Origin: Streptomyces sp. PKU-EA00015
Lineage (GTDB): Bacteria > Actinomycetota > Actinomycetes > Streptomycetales > Streptomycetaceae
DNA length: 64,000 nucleotides
Assembly (NCBI RefSeq): GCF_013387495.1
Contig: NZ_JABZEE010000046.1
Span: 37,399 to 101,398, forward strand
Direction: 5' to 3'
Shown: positions 1 to 9,597 of the stretch, piece by piece
Position numbering within the stretch: the stretch's first letter is position 1
Layout of the letters: every line of letters begins with the position of its first letter
Made by a program: the position numbers and the translations under genes
The notes under the pieces: model-generated
What the model was told of the DNA's origin: nothing
Databases searched by the model: none
What the model saw: the letters and a program-made list of their open reading frames with translations, nothing else

Positions 1-2929
1 CGCCGCGACGGTCCTCGTAGGACGCGAACAGCTCCGCCGCCTCGTCGCACAGTGCCAGCGCCTGCGGGGCCCGGTTGTTGCCCGCGTCGATCAGGGCCAG
101 CTCCAGGCACGTCCATGCCTCGCCGTGGGCGACCTTGATGCGGGCGAAGTCCGCGCGGGCGTCCATGAGCAGCTGCCGGGCGAATCCCGAGTTGCGCAGG
201 TTGCCCGTCTGCGCCGCCCGCTGGTCGCGCGTGACGCGGCCCGAGTGGTGGCGCGCGCAGGCCAGCCCGTACACGTCCCGCATCCGCGAGAACATCGTCC
301 GCGACCGCTCCAGCTCGCGCACCGCCTCGTCCCGGTCGCCGCGTTCCTCCAGGGATTGGCCCAGGTAGTACAGGGTCCACGCCTCGCCGCGGGCGTCCTC
401 GTTCTCCCGGTGAAGGGACAGCGCCGCCCGCAGCTCGTCCACCGCCGCGCCCGGATCGCCGTCCACCAGCCGGGCCCGCGCCAGCTGGGTCAGCGCCCAC
501 GCCTCGCCGCGGTCGTCGCGGGTGCGGCCGTACAGGTCGAGCGCCGTGCGCAGCGCCGCCTCGGCGTCCGCGACGTCCCCCATCCGCAGGCACACCTGCC
601 CCAGCTGGAACTGCGTCCACGCCTCGCCGTGCAGCGACTCCCCCTCGCGGTGCAGCCGCAGCGCGGTCTCCAGCAGCCGCAGCGCCTCCGCCAGGTTGGC
701 ACGGTCGCGTTCCACCGCGGCCAGGGCGTGCAGTGACCACGCGCGGTCCTCGGCCTGCTCGGGCGAGGACTGCAGCTCGATGGCCTCGTGCAGTCTCGCC
801 GCCGCCTCCGTCAGGTTGCCCTGGTGGTGCAGCGTGATGCCGAGCGAGCACAGCGCGAGTGCCGCGCCCGCGTCGTGCTGCGCCTCCCGGTACAGGCCGA
901 CGACGGACGACAGCGTCGTCCGCGCCTTGTCCAGCTCGCCGAGCTGACGGGCGGCGATACCCGTACGCCAGCGCACCGAACGCTCCAGCAGCCCCTGGTC
1001 CACGGCCTGCGACAGTTCCGTGAGCTCGCCCAGGCGGTACAGGTCGCCGCGCAGCAGGCAGTAGTCGCACAGCGCGCCGAGCAGCCCGAGCACGGCCTGC
1101 TGGTCGACGCCCTCGGCGTGCCGCAGCGCGGAGGTGATGAAGCTCGACTCGTCGTCGAGCCAGCGCAGCGCCGCGTCCAGTGACGCGAAGCCGTGCGCGC
1201 CGAACTGGCCGGCCCGGGTCGACATCTTCCCGTCGACCATGCGGATCACCGCCCCGGCCAGGTCCGCGTAATTGCCGATCAGCCGCTCCTGCGCGGCCGT
1301 GCGGTCCTTCTGGTCCTCCTCGTCCAGCAGCCGGGCCCGGGCGAAGGCCCGCACGGCGTCGTGCAGCCGGTAACGGCTCGCCCGTACGTGGTCGACGAGC
1401 CCCGCCCGCGCCAGCGTCGCGAGCAGCCGCTGCGCCTCCTGCTCATCCGCGCCGAGCAGCGCCGCCGCGGCCGCCGCCCCGAGCGAGGCGCGCCCGGCCA
1501 GCGCCAGGCGGCGCAGCAGCCGTCGTGCCTGCTCGGACTGGTCGGTGTACCGCAGCCACAGGGCACGCTCCACCGGGTCCACCGGCCCATAGGCCCCCAG
1601 GTCCGCGGCCAGCCGGTCCGGGCTGCGCTCGCCCAGGGACGAGCCTGCGATCCGCAGCGCCAGCGGCAGCCCGCCGCACAGCTCGCGGACCGCGTCGGCG
1701 GCCTGGGCGTCGTACGGCGCAGCCGAGGGCTCCGCGGCGACGGCCCGCAGCAACTCGTCGGCGCCCGCCGCGTCCAGGGCCTCCACCGGGAGCCGGTGGA
1801 CCCAGGCGGGGACGTCGTCCGGCAGCTCCAGCGGGTGGCGCGCCGTCACCAGCACCAGGCTGTCCGAGCGCTCCGGCAGCAGCGTCCGCACCTGCTCGGC
1901 GTCGCTCGCGTCGTCGAGGACCACGGTCACGGGCAGGCCCGTCAGATGCTGGTGGTACAGCTCGCCGAGCCGCCGCACCTGCTGCTCCGGCGACGACCGC
2001 TCGCGGAACAGCAGCTGCTCGCGCGGCGCGCCCAGTCGGTTCAGCAGGTGCAGCAGCGCGTCCCGCGTGGACAGCGGATGTCCGCTCTCGCCGCGCAGGT
2101 CCACCACGCACGCGCCCCGGAACTGGTCCTTGAGATGGTGCGCCGCCCGCACCGCCAGGGTCGTACGCCCCGAGCCGGGGTCGCCGTACAGCACGACGAC
2201 CGTCGGCCGTGTCTGCGTCGACGCGCGCGCCGCGTGCACCCACTGGGCGATCTGCGTCAGCTCCTCGCGTCTCCCCGCGAACGGACCGTCGGGCTGGGGG
2301 AGATGAGCGAACGACTGCTCCAGCACCGATCTGCGGCGCGCCGCAGCGCTGCGGTCGGCGCCGCGCAGCTGCGGTGCCGCCGCGGCCTTCTTCGCGGGCC
2401 GCACCGCCGAGGCCAGCATCCGCTGCTGGTCCAGGAACGGGCGGATGCCCCGTACCTCCAGCGCCGTCAGCCACTGCAGGCGCAACTGCTCCACGCCGCC
2501 CGGCTGCCCCGCCGCGCCCGCCCTGCGGTGCGCCGCCGGCCAGTGCGACGCGGTGACCTTGGCGACCGTGGTCGCGGCCCCCGCGACCGCGACGACGGCC
2601 CCCGCGCCGAGCGCCGTGCCCGCCGCCGTGCCCAGCGCGACGTCCGCGCCGATCGCCGCGACGGCCGCGACCGCCGTCACCAGCGCGGGCGTCGACAGAT
2701 TCCGCCTGCTGAACCGCTCGGAGAGCGCCGGATGCCCCGCCTCGGCCTCCGCGACGGCCTGCTCGTACGCGGCATACTCCTCGGCGGCGCTCGCGGCCAT
2801 GCCGTCCAGCGCGGCCTGTCCGCGGGCGAGCAGGACCGGGCCGTCCGTCCGTCCCCCGGTCCGCCGCACCTCTTCCTCGACGGCGCGGCCCAACAGCCGC
2901 TCCGCTTCCGCCCGGTGGCTGTCGCGCAT
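1..2929 (-). CDS. NB-ARC/TPR regulatory ATPase, 3' end outside window
   Basis: Open from an ATG at 2929 down to base 1, so at least 976 residues; the C-terminus lies outside the window. After about 70 residues there is an alanine/glycine-rich hydrophobic stretch (roughly 75-125) that may insert in the membrane. Then comes an NB-ARC module: P-loop GDPGSGRTT, Walker B-like VVLDD, and GGLPLALR, the GLPL motif of the AP-ATPase class. The remainder is tandem TPR units with repeated GEAWT.L..L patterns, six or more. This is the architecture of Streptomyces AfsR/SARP-related signalling NTPases, but without an N-terminal SARP DNA-binding domain. A role as nucleotide-gated regulator or assembly scaffold is inferred; the partner is unknown. 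Confidence 0.85.
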   Translation of the reverse strand, partial: MRDSHRAEAERLLGRAVEEEVRRTGGRTDGPVLLARGQAALDGMAASAAEEYAAYEQAVAEAEAGHPALSERFSRRNLSTPALVTAVAAVAAIGADVALGTAAGTALGAGAVVAVAGAATTVAKVTASHWPAAHRRAGAAGQPGGVEQLRLQWLTALEVRGIRPFLDQQRMLASAVRPAKKAAAAPQLRGADRSAAARRRSVLEQSFAHLPQPDGPFAGRREELTQIAQWVHAARASTQTRPTVVVLYGDPGSGRTTLAVRAAHHLKDQFRGACVVDLRGESGHPLSTRDALLHLLNRLGAPREQLLFRERSSPEQQVRRLGELYHQHLTGLPVTVVLDDASDAEQVRTLLPERSDSLVLVTARHPLELPDDVPAWVHRLPVEALDAAGADELLRAVAAEPSAAPYDAQAADAVRELCGGLPLALRIAGSSLGERSPDRLAADLGAYGPVDPVERALWLRYTDQSEQARRLLRRLALAGRASLGAAAAAALLGADEQEAQRLLATLARAGLVDHVRASRYRLHDAVRAFARARLLDEEDQKDRTAAQERLIGNYADLAGAVIRMVDGKMSTRAGQFGAHGFASLDAALRWLDDESSFITSALRHAEGVDQQAVLGLLGALCDYCLLRGDLYRLGELTELSQAVDQGLLERSVRWRTGIAARQLGELDKARTTLSSVVGLYREAQHDAGAALALCSLGITLHHQGNLTEAAARLHEAIELQSSPEQAEDRAWSLHALAAVERDRANLAEALRLLETALRLHREGESLHGEAWTQFQLGQVCLRMGDVADAEAALRTALDLYGRTRDDRGEAWALTQLARARLVDGDPGAAVDELRAALSLHRENEDARGEAWTLYYLGQSLEERGDRDEAVRELERSRTMFSRMRDVYGLACARHHSGRVTRDQRAAQTGNLRNSGFARQLLMDARADFARIKVAHGEAWTCLELALIDAGNNRAPQALALCDEAAELFASYEDRRG

Positions 2930-3198
2930 GTACGTGTCCCCCTCGAAGAGCTCCGGTCCCGTTCCGGTCCCGTACCCAGCTGTTGCGCCGTCAAGTGTCC
3001 TGTGTCCGGGCGGCGGACGGGAGGGGGTGCGGCTCATCGGGGGCGGGAGCAGACGGTGTCTTCCGGTCGCCGGTCGGTCAGCGGGGAGTCCCACAGCCGT
3101 ACGCCGGCGATACGGGCGGGTGCTGCTCGGCTGGGCGTCAGGGGCGTCCGCGCCGTGGCGGGGCAGCGCGGCCCGCCGAGGTGCGCAAGGATTGGAGC

Positions 3199-5217
<2,019 letters not shown>

Positions 5218-5220
5218 ACA

Positions 5221-5252
5221 TCGTCGGCCACATATGACGTCGTCGGCCACAT
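5221..5252. repeat. Pair of 13-bp direct repeats upstream of the glycan operon
   Basis: TCGTCGGCCACAT occurs at 5221-5233 and again at 5240-5252, a 19-bp period, in the 200-bp gap before the glycosyltransferase operon. Two identical sites on nearly the same helix face suit a dimeric regulator. Function is inferred; no -10/-35 pair is obvious. Confidence 0.4.
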
Positions 5253-5418
5253 TTATCGGGCGGGCGGCGGAATGAAACGTACCGCCCCTATGGTCCGTAC
5301 GACCAGTCGGACCACCCGACGCGTGCACACGGGGAATTGACGCACGCCGGGGATTTTCTTGTGTGCGTCGTACGGCCAGGGGGTCCTTTGCCGCGACGCA
5401 GGGGGCCAAGGGGGGCTC

Positions 5419-6690
5419 GTGCTCATACCGGTGTTCGTTGTTGCCATTTCCGTTGCGCTGTTCTGGATGGCGGCGTTCACGCTGTGGTGGCAGATGCATG
5501 CCTGGCGCACGCCGGAGACGCTGGCGTCGACCCGATTCGACCGGCCCGACGGCCGTGGCGGACTGTCCTTCTCACTGCTCCTGCCCGCCCGCCACGAGCA
5601 GGCGGTGCTGGAGCACACCATCGAGCGGCTGCTGGAGTCCAGCCACACGAACTTCGAGATCATCGTCATCGTCGGCCACGACGACCCGGAGACCACCGCC
5701 GTCGCCGAACGGGCCGCCGACCGTGACCCGGTGCGGGTACGGGTCGTCACCGACACCCACGAGGTGAAGAACAAGCCGAAGGCGCTGAACACCGCGCTGC
5801 CGCACTGCCGCGGCGACATCGTCGGGGTCTTCGACGCCGAGGACCAGGTGCACCCGGAGCTCCTCGCGCACGTCGACCACGCCTTCACGACCACCGGCGC
5901 GGACGTCGTCCAGGGCGGGGTGCAGCTGATCAACTTCCACTCCAGCTGGTACAGCCTGCGCAACTGCCTGGAGTACTTCTTCTGGTTCCGCAGCCGGCTC
6001 CACCTGCACGCCCAGAAGGGCTTCATCCCGCTCGGCGGCAACACCGTCTTCGTCCGCACCACCGTGCTGCGCGAGGCCGGCGGCTGGGACCCGGAGTGCC
6101 TGGCCGAGGACTGCGACCTGGGCGTACGGCTGTCGTCCGTCGGCAAGAAGGTCGTCGTCGCCTACGACAGCGACATGGTCACCCGCGAGGAGACTCCCGG
6201 CTCGCTGATGAGCCTGCTCAAGCAGCGCACCCGCTGGAACCAGGGCTTCCTTCAGGTCTACCGCAAGAAGGACTGGAAACAGCTCCCGAGCCGCGGGCAG
6301 CGGATGCTCGCCCGCCACACCCTGATGACGCCGTTCTTCCAGGCGTTCTCCGGAGTGATCATCCCGCTGAACGTCGGCATCGCGCTCTTCCTCGACGTTC
6401 CCGTCGGGATCGCCATCGTCACCTTCCTGCCGCTGATCACGGCCATGGTCACGTTCGTCTTCGAGGTCGTCGGACTGCACGACTTCGGGGTGCAGTACGG
6501 CCTGCGCGTCCGCCTCGTCCACTACGTCAAGCTCGTCGTCGGCGGCCCGTTCTACCAGGTGCTCCTGGCCGGCGCCGCGGTGCGCGCGGTCTGGAGGGAG
6601 CAGCGCGGCCGCAACGAGTGGGAACTGACCCGCCACGTCGGCGCGCACCTCACCGGCCCGGCCGAGACCCGTGAGGAGGCCCGCCGGTGA
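5419..6690 (+). CDS. Membrane family 2 glycosyltransferase (processive CslA/NdvC-like)
   Basis: 423 residues from a GTG at 5419, preceded by an AGGGGGG Shine-Dalgarno sequence (5409-5415). Starts further upstream lack a ribosome site. One N-terminal membrane segment, then a GT-A catalytic domain with NKPKALN, a metal-binding FDAEDQ, and the acceptor-site QRTRW motif typical of processive beta-glycosyltransferases, then three or four C-terminal hydrophobic segments. Shorter than true CslA/BcsA synthases and without PilZ. Likely polymerises or extends a cell-surface glycan using a nucleotide sugar. First gene of a four-gene operon; its stop overlaps the next start in GTGA. Confidence 0.85.
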   Translation: MLIPVFVVAISVALFWMAAFTLWWQMHAWRTPETLASTRFDRPDGRGGLSFSLLLPARHEQAVLEHTIERLLESSHTNFEIIVIVGHDDPETTAVAERAADRDPVRVRVVTDTHEVKNKPKALNTALPHCRGDIVGVFDAEDQVHPELLAHVDHAFTTTGADVVQGGVQLINFHSSWYSLRNCLEYFFWFRSRLHLHAQKGFIPLGGNTVFVRTTVLREAGGWDPECLAEDCDLGVRLSSVGKKVVVAYDSDMVTREETPGSLMSLLKQRTRWNQGFLQVYRKKDWKQLPSRGQRMLARHTLMTPFFQAFSGVIIPLNVGIALFLDVPVGIAIVTFLPLITAMVTFVFEVVGLHDFGVQYGLRVRLVHYVKLVVGGPFYQVLLAGAAVRAVWREQRGRNEWELTRHVGAHLTGPAETREEARR

Positions 6691-8369
6691 CGACCATCGT
6701 GCCTCCCGTGCCCGAGGCCCCGGAAGCCGCCGCCGTCACCGTGTCCGGTCCGCGCACCGCACCGGCGGCGTCCGGTTTCGTCCGGCCCGTCGTACGGTTC
6801 CGCAGCTCGCGGCCCGATCTGCTGCTCTGCGCCGCCCTGTTGTGCGTGATCATGGTCGTCCAGGGCTGGAACATCACCCACTTCCCCGCGCTCAGCGACG
6901 ACGAGGGCACCTACCTCGCCCAGGCGTGGGCCGTCCAGCAGGGCGACGGACTCGGCCACTACACGTACTGGTACGACCATCCTCCGCTCGGCTGGATCCA
7001 GATCGCGTTCCTGACCTGGATCCCGTCGCTGATCGCACCCGAGTCGATGACCGTCGCCACGATGCGCTTCGCGATGCTCGTGGTCAGCGCGGTGTGCGCG
7101 GTGCTGCTGTACGTGCTGGCACGCCGGCTCTTCCTGCCGCGCTGGGCGGCGGGGCTCGCGATGCTGCTGTTCGGCCTCTCGCCGCTGGCGGTCGTCCTCC
7201 AGCGGGAGATCTTCCTCGACAACGTCGCGGTGATGTGGATGCTCCTGGCGTTCTGCCTGGCCGCATCCCCGAGCCGCCACCTGTGGCACCACTTCGCCGC
7301 GGGGCTCGCGGCGGCGACCTCGGTGCTCACCAAAGAAACGATGCTGCTGGTGCTGCCCGCGCTGCTGGTGACCATGTGGCGGCACAGCCACCGCGACACC
7401 CGCAAGTTCGCGGTGACCGGCGGGATCACCGCGTGCGTGCTGATCGGCCTGTCGTACCCGCTGTACGCGCTGCTCAACAGCGAGCTGTTCCCCGGCCCGG
7501 GCCATGTGTCGCTGATCGGCGGGATCACGTACCAGATGAGCCGGCCCGGCTCCGGCTTCATCCTCGACGAGGGCTCGGGCTCGCACGGGGTCCTCACGTC
7601 CTGGCTCTACTACGACACGGTCCTGCCGCTCGGCGGACTGGCCGGCGCCGCGCTGCTGCTGCTCACGCTGCGCTGGTCGGTGACGGCGCGGGCGCTGGCC
7701 GGCCCCGCGCTCGCGGTCGCGATCCTCGCGGCGGTGGCGATGCGCCCGTCGGGCTACCTCCCGGCGATGTACGTGATCCAGGCGCTGCCGTTCCTCGCGC
7801 TGGTCCTGGCAGGCGGCGCGGCCAGCGTGGCCCACGCGGTGCTGCGCCGGCCCGGGGGGCGTTTCAAGCCGCGGAGTGACTGGAATGTGCCGGACCGCCT
7901 CGTGAGAGGCGCGCGCATCGGCGTGGCCGCCCTGCTCGCGCTGGCCGCCACCGCGTACATCGCCCCCCGCTGGTACGACGGAAACCGCACCGCCCTCACC
8001 GTCGACGCCAACGCCCCCTACCGTGCCGCGGCCGCCTGGCTCCAGGACGAGGTGGACGACCCCGCCCGCACGAGGGTGCTCGTCGACGACGCCCTGTGGC
8101 TGGACCTCGTGCACGACGGCTTCACGCCCGGCACCGGCGCCATCTGGTTCTACAAGGCCGACCTCGACCCGGCCGTCACGAAGACCCTGCCCGGCGGCTG
8201 GCGGGACATCGACTACGTCGTCTCGTCCCCGACCGTGCGACGTGACGCGGTCGACCTGCCCACCGTGAAGTCCGCTCTGGAGCATTCGACGCCGGTCGCC
8301 GTGTTCGGCGAGGGCGAGGACCGTATCGAGATCCGCCGAGTCGGCCAGATCGCTGGAGGCCAATTGTGA
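6687..8369 (+). CDS. GT39/ArnT-like polyprenyl-phosphate-sugar glycosyltransferase
   Basis: 560 residues with about 11-12 hydrophobic segments. The first extracytoplasmic loop carries SDDEGTYL and later YDHPPLGW, the acidic residues and layout of PMT/ArnT family (GT-C) enzymes that use lipid-linked sugars outside the membrane. A soluble C-terminal part (~430-560) follows the last membrane helix. Starts at GTG 6687, overlapping the upstream stop by four bases, and ends in the same overlap with the downstream gene, so translation is probably coupled. The next gene encodes a Dpm1-like enzyme that could make its lipid donor. Confidence 0.85.
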   Translation: MTTIVPPVPEAPEAAAVTVSGPRTAPAASGFVRPVVRFRSSRPDLLLCAALLCVIMVVQGWNITHFPALSDDEGTYLAQAWAVQQGDGLGHYTYWYDHPPLGWIQIAFLTWIPSLIAPESMTVATMRFAMLVVSAVCAVLLYVLARRLFLPRWAAGLAMLLFGLSPLAVVLQREIFLDNVAVMWMLLAFCLAASPSRHLWHHFAAGLAAATSVLTKETMLLVLPALLVTMWRHSHRDTRKFAVTGGITACVLIGLSYPLYALLNSELFPGPGHVSLIGGITYQMSRPGSGFILDEGSGSHGVLTSWLYYDTVLPLGGLAGAALLLLTLRWSVTARALAGPALAVAILAAVAMRPSGYLPAMYVIQALPFLALVLAGGAASVAHAVLRRPGGRFKPRSDWNVPDRLVRGARIGVAALLALAATAYIAPRWYDGNRTALTVDANAPYRAAAAWLQDEVDDPARTRVLVDDALWLDLVHDGFTPGTGAIWFYKADLDPAVTKTLPGGWRDIDYVVSSPTVRRDAVDLPTVKSALEHSTPVAVFGEGEDRIEIRRVGQIAGGQL

Positions 8370-9568
8370 CCACCCCCCGTACGGATGCCGGGGAACTCGG
8401 CGACCCGGAGCTGAGTGCTGCCCAGGTCCCCGAGCCAGGCGCCGTCACCCTCGTGATCCCGACCTTCAACGAGTCCGGAAACATCCGCGAGTTGCTCCGC
8501 CGGCTCACCGAGTCCGTCCCCTCCCGGATGCCCTGCGAGGTCGTCTTCGTCGACGACTCGACCGACGACACGCCCGACGTGATCCGCGCCGCCGCTCAGG
8601 ACTGCCCCTTCCCGGTCTCCGTACTCCACCGCGACGAGCCGGCCGGCGGGCTCGGCGGCGCCGTCGTGGAGGGCATGAAGCAGGCGGGTTCCGACTGGAT
8701 CGTGGTCATGGACGCCGACCTGCAGCATCCGCCCGCGCTCGTACCGGAGTTGGTGGCGGCGGGGGAGCGGGCGTCGGCCGACCTCGTCGTCGCCAGCCGG
8801 TACATCAGGGGCGGCAGCCGCGAAGGTCTCGCCGGGGGCTACCGCATCGCCGTCTCCCGCGGCGCGACATGGCTGACCAAGGGCCTGTTCCCCGGGCGGC
8901 TGCGCGGCATCAGCGACCCGATGAGCGGCTTCTTCGCCATCCGCCGCAGCGTGGTGACCGCCGGCGTCCTGCGGCCGCTCGGCTACAAGATCCTGCTGGA
9001 GCTGGCCGTGCGCTGCCGGCCGGAGACGGTCGCGGAGGTGCCGTTCGTCTTCCAGGACCGGTTCGCCGGCGAGTCCAAGTCGACGGCCCGGGAAGGGATG
9101 CGGTTCCTCGGCCACCTCGTCGGGCTGCGCACCGCGTCGCGCGTGGCACGGATGATCGCGTTCGGCCTGATCGGGCTCACCGGCTTCGTACCGAACCTGC
9201 TGGCACTGCACCTCCTGACCGCTGCGGGCATGCACTACCTGCCGGCCGAGATCGTGGCCAACCAGTTCGGGGTCGTCTGGAACTTCCTCCTCATCGAGGT
9301 GCTTCTCTTCCGCGACCGCCGCCGTCACCGGCACTGGGCGGACCGCGTCTGCCGGTTCGTCCTGCTCGCCAACGCCGATCTGCTGCTGCGCATCCCGCTC
9401 ATCGCCCTGTTCGTCGGCCGGCTGGACATGGCGGTGCTGCCCGCGACCGCGCTGGCGCTGCTGACCACGTTCGTGCTGCGGTTCGCGGCGACGGAGGCGC
9501 TGGTCTACCTGCCGCGCAGGAGGAACGCACCGGGTGCCGCCCGACCCGGCGCACGCGTCAGCCCCTGA
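8366..9568 (+). CDS. Polyprenyl-phosphate glycosyltransferase (Dpm1-like GT2) fused to GtrA domain
   Basis: 400 residues, GTG start overlapping the previous stop. The N-terminal ~230 residues are a GT2 domain of the dolichol-phosphate-mannose synthase type (VTLVIPTFNESGNI, VFVDDSTDDT, MDADLQHPP). Residues ~260-385 form a GtrA-like bundle of four membrane helices (FGLIGLTGFVPNLLALHLL; NQFGVVWNFLL). Such fusions make a polyprenyl-phosphate sugar and help present it across the membrane. Here it probably supplies the adjacent GT39-like transferase. The sugar is unknown. Confidence 0.88.
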   Translation: MTTPRTDAGELGDPELSAAQVPEPGAVTLVIPTFNESGNIRELLRRLTESVPSRMPCEVVFVDDSTDDTPDVIRAAAQDCPFPVSVLHRDEPAGGLGGAVVEGMKQAGSDWIVVMDADLQHPPALVPELVAAGERASADLVVASRYIRGGSREGLAGGYRIAVSRGATWLTKGLFPGRLRGISDPMSGFFAIRRSVVTAGVLRPLGYKILLELAVRCRPETVAEVPFVFQDRFAGESKSTAREGMRFLGHLVGLRTASRVARMIAFGLIGLTGFVPNLLALHLLTAAGMHYLPAEIVANQFGVVWNFLLIEVLLFRDRRRHRHWADRVCRFVLLANADLLLRIPLIALFVGRLDMAVLPATALALLTTFVLRFAATEALVYLPRRRNAPGAARPGARVSP

Positions 9569-9597
9569 CAGAGAGCCGCACGGAAGGAACGGACCTC

